Of a stretch of 64,000 nucleotides of DNA, positions 10,172 through 17,450 are shown one piece after another (the stretch's first letter is position 1; every line of letters starts with the position of its first letter). A program made the position numbers and the translations under genes. The notes under the pieces are model-generated. The model saw only the letters and a list, made by a program, of their open reading frames with translations. It searched no databases and was not told where the DNA came from. Location: assembly GCF_009755605.1 (NCBI RefSeq), contig NZ_WPNZ01000007.1:142158-206157 (forward strand). Reading direction: 5' to 3'. Origin of the DNA: Streptomyces typhae. GTDB taxonomy: Bacteria > Actinomycetota > Actinomycetes > Streptomycetales > Streptomycetaceae.

Positions 10172-10612
10172 ATGTTTCGGATGGAGACAGGAGTCGACAA
10201 GGAACGTCATCGTCTGCTTCGCGCCAGGTTGCGGGCGGCCAACGCGGAGGCCTCGGCGGCTCTGCGGGAGATGCGGGGTACGCCCCTGGAGCAGGAGGAA
10301 CCCCTCGGTGTGTGGGTCATCGGCGACGCCGGTGAGCTGGTCGGGGGGCTCACCGGGCACACGTGGGGGCGGTGGCTGCATGTGGGGTTGCTGTGGGTGG
10401 CCGAGGAGTTTCGGGGGGCGGGGGTCGGGGGGCGGTTGCTCGCCGAGGCGGAGCGGGTCGCTGTGGAGCGGGGGTGCCGTAACTCCCGTCTGGAGACCTG
10501 GGACTTCCAGGCGCCCGCCTTCTACCGGCAGCAGGGGTACGACGTCGTGTGCGTCATCCCCGACTACCCGGAGGGCCACAAGGAGTTCACGCTGACGAAG
10601 CGCCTGGGCTGA
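10172..10612 (+). CDS. GNAT-family N-acetyltransferase
   Basis: A GNAT acetyltransferase of about 146 residues. The acetyl-CoA binding motif A is EFRGAGVGGRLLAEAE at about residues 85-100, and the C-terminal segment APAFYRQQGYDVV is typical. The substrate is not known. The start is uncertain: ATG 10172 is used, but ATG 10160 and ATG 10181 are in frame and none has a clear ribosome-binding site. It is divergent from the response regulator at 9155-9931 and convergent with galK, from which it is separated by a long inverted-repeat element. Confidence 0.82.
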   Translation: MFRMETGVDKERHRLLRARLRAANAEASAALREMRGTPLEQEEPLGVWVIGDAGELVGGLTGHTWGRWLHVGLLWVAEEFRGAGVGGRLLAEAERVAVERGCRNSRLETWDFQAPAFYRQQGYDVVCVIPDYPEGHKEFTLTKRLG

Positions 10613-10632
10613 GCAGCGGTGCCCTCGCGGGA

Positions 10633-10842
10633 CGCCCCGGACCCGCCCCTTCCCGAAACTGGGGCTCCGCCCCAGACCCCGCTCCTCAAACGCCGGAGAG
10701 GCTGAAAATTTCGCTGGTGCGGCAGAGTTCCAGCCCGCGCGGCGAAGTTTCAGCCCGTCCGGCGTTTGAGGACGAGGCGCGGAGCGCCGATACGGGGTCT
10801 GGGGCGGAGCCCCAGGATCGGAGAAGGGGCGGGTCCGGGGCG
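10633..10842. repeat. Long inverted-repeat element between convergent genes (copy A)
   Basis: Left arm about 10633-10704, right arm about 10751-10842; the arms are near-perfect reverse complements of about 70-90 bases around an AT-richer 46-bp centre. Recognisable pieces are GGGGCTCCGCCCCAGACCCC, CAAACGCCGG and CAGCCCGTCCGGCGTTTGAG. The same element recurs at 36358-36532, and half of it at 44416-44486. Both full copies sit between convergent genes, so they may act as bidirectional terminators. Confidence 0.85.
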
Positions 10843-10854
10843 CCCCCGCGAGGC

Positions 10855-12126
10855 CTACAGCCTCCGTGCCCCCGCCGAAGCCTCCCCCACGAACACCCGC
10901 GGCTCCGCGAACCCCGCCCCCGCGAACGCCTCCCGCACGGCCTTGGCCACGGTCTCCGCCCCGGCGGCCTCGACGAGGACGACGGCGGAGCCGCCGAAGC
11001 CGCCCCCGGTCATCCGCGCCCCGAGCGCCCCACCCGCACAGGCGGCCTCGACCACGAGGTCCAACTCGGGGCAGGAGATGCGCAGATCGTCCCGCAGGGA
11101 CAGATGACCCTCGGTGAGGACGGGCCCGGCGCTCCGTACGTCCCCGGCGTCGAGGAGGGCGATGACCCGTTCGACGCGGTGGTCGTCGGAGACGACGTGC
11201 CGGACGTAGCGGCGCACCTTCTCACCGTCGGGCCCGTCGCCCAGCTCGCCGTCGAGGCGCGCGAGCGCGGCGGGCAGCTCGGCGAAGGGAATGTCCCGCA
11301 GATGGGACACGCCGAGCGCCCGCGCCCCCGCCTCGCACCCGGCGCGCCGCTCCGCGTACGCGCCGTCGCCGAGTTCGTGCTTGACCCGGGTGTCGACGAC
11401 GAGCAGGCACAGGCCGTGGGCGGACAGGTCGAAGGGGACCTGGCGCACGGACAGGTCGCGGCAGTCCAGGTGCAGGACGTGTCCGGCCTCGCAGGCGGCG
11501 GAGGCCATCTGGTCCATGACTCCGCAGGGCACGCCGACGAAGGCGTTCTCGGCGCGCTGGGCGAGCAGCGCCAACTCCCGCCGGGTGAGGCCGAGTTCGT
11601 ACAGGTCGTTCAGGGCGAGGGCGGTGGCGACCTCCAGGGCGGCCGAGGAGGACAGGCCCGCGCCCGTCGGCACGGTGGACGCCAGGTGCACGTCCGCGCC
11701 GCCGACCGCGTGCCCCGCTTCGCGCAACGCCCAGACGACGCCCGCCGGGTACGCGGCCCAGCCGCCATGGGGGACCGGTGCCGGCGGTGCCAGCGGTGCC
11801 AGCGGTGCAAGGGGTGTCAGGGCGTCCGCCGCCAGTTCGACGACGGGGCCCGGCACGTCCGCCGAGTGCAGGCGCAGCACGCCGTCGTCGCGGCGGGCGA
11901 CCGCGGCGACGACGGTGTGCGGCAGCGCGAGCGGCATCACGAAGCCCTCGTTGAAGTCCGTGTACTCGCCGATGAGGTTGACGCGGCCGGGCGCCGCCCA
12001 GACCCCGGCGGGCTCGTACCCGTACAGCGCGGTGAACGCGTCGGCGACCGCGGCGGCGGACTCCGCGGCGGACTCGGCGGACGCAGCGGACGCGGCGGAC
12101 GCGGCAGGCTCAGCGGCGGCGGACAT
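10855..12126 (-). CDS. galK: Galactokinase
   Basis: It phosphorylates galactose at C1 with ATP, the second step after mutarotation in the Leloir pathway, in the cytosol. The 423-residue GHMP kinase has the galactokinase signature GRVNLIGEYTDFNEGFVMP (about residues 48-66). The ATP-binding GAGLSSSAALEVA (about 155-167) and C-terminal GARMTGGGFGGSAV motifs are also present. The first 28 residues are an unusual Ala/Ser/Glu repeat (units like AASAASA) that is not part of the fold. ATG 12126 follows AAAGGGGG. It is the last gene of galT-galE-galK, 7 bases after the galE stop. Confidence 0.97.
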   Translation of the reverse strand: MSAAAEPAASAASAASAESAAESAAAVADAFTALYGYEPAGVWAAPGRVNLIGEYTDFNEGFVMPLALPHTVVAAVARRDDGVLRLHSADVPGPVVELAADALTPLAPLAPLAPPAPVPHGGWAAYPAGVVWALREAGHAVGGADVHLASTVPTGAGLSSSAALEVATALALNDLYELGLTRRELALLAQRAENAFVGVPCGVMDQMASAACEAGHVLHLDCRDLSVRQVPFDLSAHGLCLLVVDTRVKHELGDGAYAERRAGCEAGARALGVSHLRDIPFAELPAALARLDGELGDGPDGEKVRRYVRHVVSDDHRVERVIALLDAGDVRSAGPVLTEGHLSLRDDLRISCPELDLVVEAACAGGALGARMTGGGFGGSAVVLVEAAGAETVAKAVREAFAGAGFAEPRVFVGEASAGARRL

Positions 12127-12133
12127 GGGCGGT

Positions 12134-13108
12134 TTACCCCCTTTGCTGGGCGAAGGCCCAGGCGTCGGCGACGATTCCCGCGAGGTCCGCGCGGGACGGA
12201 TTCCAGCCGAGCTTCTCGCGGGCGGTGGCCGCGGAGGCGACGAGGACGGCCGGGTCGCCGCCGCGGCGGCCCGCGACGACCTCGGGGATCGGGTGTCCGG
12301 TGACCTGGCGGACGGTCTCGATGACTTCGCGCACGGAGAAGCCGTTGCCGTTGCCCAGGTTGCAGATGAGGTGGTCGCCGGGCGTCGCGGCGTCCAGGGC
12401 GAGGAGGTGGGCGTCGGCGAGGTCGGCGACGTGGATGTAGTCGCGTACGCAGGTGCCGTCGGGCGTCGGGTAGTCGTCGCCGAAGACGGAGATGGCCTCG
12501 CGCTTGCCCTGGGCGACCTGGAGGACGAGCGGGATGAGGTGGGACTCGGGGTCGTGGCGCTCGCCGAACGTGCCGTGCGCGGCCGTGGCGTAGGCGCCCG
12601 CCACGTTGAAGTAGCGAAGGGACACCGCGCCGAGCCCGTGGGCCGCCGCCTCGCCCGTGATCATGTGGTCGACGGCGAGCTTGGACGCCCCGTAGGGGGA
12701 GGTGGGGGCGGTCGGGTCGGACTCGGTGATGGGGCTGGCCACCGGTTCGCCGTAGGTCGCGGCGGTGGAGGAGAAGACGAGCTTGCGCACGCCGGCGTCC
12801 CGCATGGCGGCGAGCAGCGCCATGGTGCCGCCGACGTTGTTGTCCCAGTACTTCTCGGGCTTCACGACGGACTCGCCGACCTGGGAGAAGGCCGCGAAGT
12901 GGAGCACCGCGTCGTAGGAGGCGTCCAGCCATTTGGCGGCGTCGCGGATGTCGCCCTCGATGAACGCGGCGCCCGCGGGGACGCCCTCACGGAAGCCGGT
13001 GGAGAGGTTGTCGAGGACGGTGACCTCGTGCCCCGCCTCGACCAGGTGCTGCGCCACGACGCTCCCGACATAGCCGGCGCCACCCGTGACCAGGTACTTC
13101 CCACTCAT
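12134..13108 (-). CDS. galE: UDP-glucose 4-epimerase
   Basis: It interconverts UDP-galactose and UDP-glucose using bound NAD. The 324-residue extended short-chain dehydrogenase has the Rossmann motif TGGAGYVGS at about residues 7-15 and the catalytic YGASK (Tyr and Lys), preceded by the SSTAATYG serine segment. ATG 13108 shares one base with the galT stop (TGATG); the in-frame TTG one codon earlier lies inside the galT stop region and is less likely. The tight overlap implies translational coupling in the gal operon. Confidence 0.97.
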   Translation of the reverse strand: MSGKYLVTGGAGYVGSVVAQHLVEAGHEVTVLDNLSTGFREGVPAGAAFIEGDIRDAAKWLDASYDAVLHFAAFSQVGESVVKPEKYWDNNVGGTMALLAAMRDAGVRKLVFSSTAATYGEPVASPITESDPTAPTSPYGASKLAVDHMITGEAAAHGLGAVSLRYFNVAGAYATAAHGTFGERHDPESHLIPLVLQVAQGKREAISVFGDDYPTPDGTCVRDYIHVADLADAHLLALDAATPGDHLICNLGNGNGFSVREVIETVRQVTGHPIPEVVAGRRGGDPAVLVASAATAREKLGWNPSRADLAGIVADAWAFAQQRG

Positions 13109-14181
13109 CAACTCGCTACCTCTCGCAGTCGCTCGGCCGCGGTCTCCGGCGGCACGTCGTTGATGAACACACTCATGCCGGATTCGGAACCCGCAAGAAA
13201 CTTCAGCTTGCCCGAAGTGCGGCGAATGGTGAAAAGCTCGAGGTGGAGCGCGAAGTCGTCCCGGTTGACGCCCTCGTACCCGTACGGCGCCGTGAACGGG
13301 GCCTGGTGCCAGGCCGCGATGTACGGCGTCGGCGGCTCGTCGCCGCCCTCGCGCTCACCGGGGCCGAAGATCCGGTCGAAGCGCCGCAGAAGTTCCAGAT
13401 ACACCTGGGGAAACTCTGTGCGAGCCGGCTCGTCGAGGGCGAGCAGGTCGGGGACGCGGCGCTTGGGGTGGAGGTGCACCTCGTAGGGCCAGTGCGCCGC
13501 GTACGGCACGAAGGCCGTCCAGTGCTCGGCGTCCAGGACGACGCGGTCACCGGCGCGCTCCGCGGCGAGGACGTCGTCGAAGAGGTTGCGGCCGGTCGTG
13601 GCGCGGTGCGCGGCGAGGTTGCGCAGCATCAGGTCCGTGCGCGGGGTGACGAAGGGGTAGGCGTAGATCTGGCCGTGCGGGTGGCCGAGGGTCACGCCGA
13701 TCTCCGCGCCGCGGTTCTCGAAGCAGAACACCTGGGCGACGGACGGCAGGTGCGACAGTTCGGCGGTGCGGTCGGTCCAGGCCTCCAGGACGAGCGCGGC
13801 TTGCGCCTCGGTGAGGTCGGCGAAGGACGCCGTGTGGTCGCTGGTGAAGCAGACGACCTCGCAGCGGCCCGCGTCCCCGGCGAGGGAGGGGAAGCGGTTC
13901 TCGAAGACCACGACGTCGTACGAGGAGTCGGGGATCTCGGTGCGGCGGCCGCCGGTGGAGGGGCACAGCGGGCACTCGTCGGCCGGCGGGTGGTAGGTGC
14001 GGCCCTGCCGGTGCGAGGCGATCGCGACGGCGTCCCCGATGAGGGGGTCGCGGCGGATCTCGGAGGTGGTCGCGACGGGGTCCAGGGGCCTGGTGTCGGC
14101 CGCCGTGCGGACGGTGTCGTCGCGCGTGTCGTAGTAGATGAGCTCACGACCGTCGGCGAGACGAGTCGAGGTCTTCTTCAC
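13108..14181 (-). CDS. galT: Galactose-1-phosphate uridylyltransferase
   Basis: It exchanges galactose 1-phosphate with UDP-glucose to give UDP-galactose and glucose 1-phosphate through a uridylyl-histidine intermediate. The 357-residue protein of the HIT superfamily has the active-site GHPHGQIYAYPF and the zinc-site pair CPLC (about residues 58-61). GTG 14181 is chosen because GAAGGAG lies 8 bases upstream and the protein then begins VKKTSTRLADGRELIYYD, as in relatives. It is the first gene of galT-galE-galK; the region upstream carries the operon promoter. Confidence 0.96.
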   Translation of the reverse strand: MKKTSTRLADGRELIYYDTRDDTVRTAADTRPLDPVATTSEIRRDPLIGDAVAIASHRQGRTYHPPADECPLCPSTGGRRTEIPDSSYDVVVFENRFPSLAGDAGRCEVVCFTSDHTASFADLTEAQAALVLEAWTDRTAELSHLPSVAQVFCFENRGAEIGVTLGHPHGQIYAYPFVTPRTDLMLRNLAAHRATTGRNLFDDVLAAERAGDRVVLDAEHWTAFVPYAAHWPYEVHLHPKRRVPDLLALDEPARTEFPQVYLELLRRFDRIFGPGEREGGDEPPTPYIAAWHQAPFTAPYGYEGVNRDDFALHLELFTIRRTSGKLKFLAGSESGMSVFINDVPPETAAERLREVAS

Positions 14182-14362
14182 CTTCGGGGCTCCTTCACAC
14201 CGCCCACCAACAGAACCGAACACAACAAATCACAAGCCAACATCATCGTCAATCCACGCGCTCGATCACAATCAAACAAAGAACATCAACAGAACTGTTC
14301 ACTTACTGAAGCGTGGGGCGTAGGTTCCGGTCTGATCAGTTCGCGCGACGAAGCGAGTTCAC
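14182..14362. promoter_or_regulatory. Divergent gal operon / symporter control region
   Basis: This is an AT-rich island. On the minus strand TTGACG (14252-14247) is 17 bp from TTTGTT (14229-14224), a possible galT promoter. Two TGTGAT hexamers on that strand (14229-14234 and 14265-14270) recall the hexamers I remember from the S. lividans galP1 operator. On the plus strand TTCACT (14298-14303), 17 bp and TAGGTT (14321-14326) form a candidate promoter for the symporter. Confidence 0.45.
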
Positions 14363-16078
14363 ATGCAGTCCCCCCCTTCTGCTATGCACACTGCTGCTCC
14401 GCACATCACCCTCGCCGAGGGGCTTCGGCTGCCCACCAACGGTCTCGACTACGCGATCCTGGCGATCTACTTCGTGGTCGTCCTCGGCATCGGATTCGCC
14501 GCCCGGCGGTCCGTGAAGACCAGCCTCGACTTCTTCCTCTCCGGGCGCTCCCTGCCCGCCTGGGTCACCGGCCTCGCCTTCGTCGCCGCCAACCTGGGCG
14601 CCACCGAGATCCTCGGCATGGCCGCGACCGGCGCACAGTACGGCGTCGCGGTCGTCCACTGGTACTGGATCGGTGCCATCCCGGCCATGGTCTTCCTCGG
14701 CCTGGTCATGATGCCCTTCTACTACCGCAGCAAGGTCCGCTCCGTGCCGGAGTACCTGCTCCAGCGCTTCGACAAGTCCGCGCACCTGCTCAGCTCGGCC
14801 CTGTTCGCCTTCGCCGCGGTGCTCATCGCGGGCGTGAACCTCTACGCCCTCGCGATCGTCGTGGAGGCGCTGCTCGGCTGGCCGCAGTGGGTCGCCATCG
14901 TCGTCGCCGGGTTCTTCGTGCTCGCCTACATCACCATCGGCGGCCTGTCCTCGGCGATCTACAACGAAGTGCTCCAGTTCTTCGTGATCCTCGCCGCGCT
15001 CATCCCGATCTGCGTCATCGGCCTGAAGAAGGTCGGCGGCTGGGACGGGCTCACCGGCTCCATCGAGAAGCAGCACGGCGACAACTTCATGACCGCCTGG
15101 GGCGGCACCGGCATCGGCGACCCCAACCCGCTCGGCGCCAACTGGCTCACCATCATCCTGGGCCTCGGCTTCGTGCTCTCCTTCGGCTACTGGACGACCA
15201 ACTTCGCCGAGGTGCAGCGCGCCCTGTCCGCGAAGAACCTCTCCGCCGCGCAGCGCACCCCGCTCATCGCCGCCTTCCCGAAGATCTTCATCGTGTTCCT
15301 GGTGATGATCCCCGGCCTGGTCGCCGCCGTCCTCGTCCCGCAGATCGGCGCGGCGGGCTCCGGTCTGACGTACAACGACGCGATCCCCTATCTGATGCAG
15401 GAGCTGCTGCCCAACGGCGTCCTCGGCATCGCGGTCACCGGTCTGCTCGCCGCCTTCATGGCGGGCATGGCGGCGAACGTCTCCTCCTTCAACACCGTGT
15501 TCACGTACGACATCTGGGCCAAGTACGTGGTCAAGGACCGCGAGGACCGCTACTACCTGAGGTTCGGGCGGCTCATCACCGCGATCGGTGTGCTCGCCTC
15601 GATCGGCACGGCCTTCATCGCCTCGTCGTTCTCGAACATCATGAGCTACCTCCAGACGCTGTTCTCCTTCTTCAACGTCCCGATGTTCGTCGTCTTCATC
15701 ATCGGCATGTTCTGGAAGCGGGCGTCCATGAAGTCCGGGGTGTGGGGCCTGGTCGCGGGCACCACCGCCGCGATGGTCAACTACTTCTGGATCTACAAGC
15801 AGGGCGTCATCGACATCCCCTCCGACCAGGGCGCCAACTTCGTCTCCGCGATCGTCGGCTTCGTGGCGGGCGCGGTGGTCATGGTGGCGGTCACCCTGTT
15901 CACGGCCCCCAAGCCGGACGCCGAGCTCGCCGGTCTCGTGTACGGGACGGAGCCGCCCGCCGACGACGAGGCCGAGGCCGCCGCGGCGGGCGACGACGCC
16001 TGGTACCGCAAGCCGGCGCTGCTCGGGTGGGGGGCGATGGTCCTGGCCACCGCCTGCTACATCCCGTACTCGTTCTGA
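14363..16078 (+). CDS. Sodium:solute symporter (SSS family), probably for galactose or a related sugar
   Basis: A 571-residue polytopic membrane protein of the SSS/SGLT family with about 14 hydrophobic segments. Family features include the early LDFFLSGRSLPAWVTGLAFVAANLGATEILGMA region and the later GLLAAFMAGMAANVSSFNTVFTYDIW block. The long C-terminal tail (about 525-555) is acidic and alanine-rich, followed by a last hydrophobic helix. It is divergent from galTEK across a shared control region, which suggests galactose uptake. That substrate is inferred from context, not motif. ATG 14363 has only a weak ribosome-binding site; ATG 14384 is an alternative. Confidence 0.9.
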   Translation: MQSPPSAMHTAAPHITLAEGLRLPTNGLDYAILAIYFVVVLGIGFAARRSVKTSLDFFLSGRSLPAWVTGLAFVAANLGATEILGMAATGAQYGVAVVHWYWIGAIPAMVFLGLVMMPFYYRSKVRSVPEYLLQRFDKSAHLLSSALFAFAAVLIAGVNLYALAIVVEALLGWPQWVAIVVAGFFVLAYITIGGLSSAIYNEVLQFFVILAALIPICVIGLKKVGGWDGLTGSIEKQHGDNFMTAWGGTGIGDPNPLGANWLTIILGLGFVLSFGYWTTNFAEVQRALSAKNLSAAQRTPLIAAFPKIFIVFLVMIPGLVAAVLVPQIGAAGSGLTYNDAIPYLMQELLPNGVLGIAVTGLLAAFMAGMAANVSSFNTVFTYDIWAKYVVKDREDRYYLRFGRLITAIGVLASIGTAFIASSFSNIMSYLQTLFSFFNVPMFVVFIIGMFWKRASMKSGVWGLVAGTTAAMVNYFWIYKQGVIDIPSDQGANFVSAIVGFVAGAVVMVAVTLFTAPKPDAELAGLVYGTEPPADDEAEAAAAGDDAWYRKPALLGWGAMVLATACYIPYSF

Positions 16079-16114
16079 ACCGGCTCGCCCCCCTGACCCG
16101 AAGGTTCCGCACAC

Positions 16115-16387
16115 ATGTCTGATCTGCAGAAGGAAGTCTCCGATCTGGAGCGGAAGTCCGCGACGGCCGCGCGGCTCTTCGACATCCGGCTCATCATCGG
16201 TGGCCTGTTCACCCTCTACGGGGTCATCGTCACCATCGCCGGGCTCACCGCGTCCGACGCCGACCTCGAGAAGGCCGAGGACATCAACATCAACCTCTGG
16301 ACCGGCCTCGGCATGCTCGCCCTCGGCCTGTTCTTCCTGGCCTGGCTGAAGCTGCGCCCGGCGAGCGCACCTGAGCCGGAGGAGTAG
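16115..16387 (+). CDS. Small two-helix membrane protein after the symporter
   Basis: A 90-residue protein. A charged N-terminal helix (MSDLQKEVSDLERKS) is followed by two predicted membrane segments at about residues 26-44 and 60-79, then an acidic tail. It starts 36 bases after the symporter stop, with GAAGG upstream, and is very likely in the same transcript. I do not recognise a named family. The arrangement fits an accessory or stability subunit of the transporter, but that is inference. Confidence 0.85.
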   Translation: MSDLQKEVSDLERKSATAARLFDIRLIIGGLFTLYGVIVTIAGLTASDADLEKAEDININLWTGLGMLALGLFFLAWLKLRPASAPEPEE

Positions 16388-16397
16388 GCGCCGGCTG

Positions 16398-16430
16398 GGC
16401 CTCGCGGGTCCGGGGCGCCCCCGCGAGGCC
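16398..16430. terminator. Bidirectional terminator overlapping the luxR stop
   Basis: A perfect 11-bp stem (GGCCTCGCGGG at 16398-16408 with 16420-16430) and an 11-base loop lie between convergent genes. The right arm runs into the stop codon of the minus-strand gene. Confidence 0.75.
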
Positions 16431-17146
16431 TAGCGGTCCGCCGTCGAGTTCGCACCGTTGACGGAGTCCGGCCCCTGGCCGGGACGCTCCGCGCGGTCGA
16501 GGAGGCCCGTGCGGGCGGCCAGGGCGGCGGCCTCCAGGCGGGAGCCGACGCCGAGCTTCATCAGGACACGCTGGACATGCGTCCTGGCGGTACTGGGCGC
16601 GATCCCCATCCCGGCGGCGATGAGCCGCGTGTCCTCCCCGTCGGCGACCCGCACAAGCACCTCGACCTCACGCGGGGTGAGCATCTGAAGGAGTCGCTGC
16701 CCCTCGTCGTCGGGCTGGGCGGCGGGGTTGAGCAGCTCACTGAAGGCGCCTTGGAGCAATTGGGGTGCGACGGCGGCCTCACCGGCGCGCGCCTTCATGA
16801 TGGCGCGCTCGACTCCTTCGATGCGCTCGTCATGGCGTACGTATCCGGAGGCGCCGGAGGCGAAGGCCGCCGCGATGCCCCGCGGCGACGGCACCGGGCC
16901 GAGGACCACCACGGCCACCTGCGGCCGCTCCCGTTTGATCCGCACCACCGGGTCGAACATGCCGGGCTCCGCCGGAGTGGCCGTGCCGAGCAGGCACACC
17001 TCCGGCGCACGGCTGATCACCAGATCCGCCGCGCCGGCGGCGGGCGCGGCCGCGGCGAGCACCCGGTGCCCCCGCAGTTTCAGCGCCGAGGCGAGTGCCT
17101 CGGCAAGCAATCGATGGTCGTCGACCACCATGAGCCGCACACCCAC
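16430..17146 (-). CDS. LuxR-type regulator with a degenerate receiver domain
   Basis: A 238-residue protein with a receiver-like domain (about residues 3-120) and a LuxR helix-turn-helix (about 165-225: LTPREVEVLVRVADGE, IAPSTARTHVQRVLMKLGV). The acidic pair at residues 9-10 remains. The phospho-acceptor Asp is replaced by Gly (CLLGTATP, about residue 54), the switch Thr by Gly (VVVLGPVPS) and the invariant Lys by His (GYVRHDE). It should therefore not be phosphorylated in the normal way and may work constitutively or by ligand or partner binding. Start is GTG 17146 or GTG 17140; the leader has a GGGGGG run. No kinase gene is nearby. Confidence 0.9.
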   Translation of the reverse strand: MGVRLMVVDDHRLLAEALASALKLRGHRVLAAAAPAAGAADLVISRAPEVCLLGTATPAEPGMFDPVVRIKRERPQVAVVVLGPVPSPRGIAAAFASGASGYVRHDERIEGVERAIMKARAGEAAVAPQLLQGAFSELLNPAAQPDDEGQRLLQMLTPREVEVLVRVADGEDTRLIAAGMGIAPSTARTHVQRVLMKLGVGSRLEAAALAARTGLLDRAERPGQGPDSVNGANSTADR

Positions 17147-17450
17147 AGCGCAACCCCCCACAGTCCCCCACGGAATTCCCCCTCGGAATTCCCCCAATGA
17201 TCCCCCCACGGATCGGGGGCCCCGGCCCTCCATCCCCCGGAAGCTACACGCTTGTTCGACGGAGCGCTGCCCCTACCGTCCAGAAGCGGCCCTGAATGCC
17301 TAAATCCCTGCCTTTCCGGGGGAGGGACTGCACGCGAGTACGGAGCGTGAATCGTACGGGCACAAAGCGGCCCCGCACTCGTTCGGGCGAGTGCGGGGCC
17401 GCTCGGCGGGCGCAGTCGGCGCGCCGCGCGCCGGGGCGCGGCGCCCGTGC
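17147..17450. other. Intergenic region between two minus-strand genes
   Basis: These 304 bp contain the luxR leader, a run of short GGAATTCCC-type imperfect repeats at about 17170-17200, and the terminator of the upstream minus-strand gene at 17366-17403. I see no gene. Confidence 0.7.
17366..17403 (-). terminator. Perfect hairpin terminator of the beta-propeller gene
   Basis: A perfect 16-bp stem (17366-17381 with 17388-17403) and a 6-base loop lie 47 bases past the stop of the gene at 17451-19364, and AAA/TTT-poor sequence follows. This is one of the clearest terminators of the window. Confidence 0.85.

Noticed and set aside
13109..13111. TTG as the galE start
   Set aside because: ATG at 13108 overlaps the galT stop in the usual way and gives the standard N-terminus.
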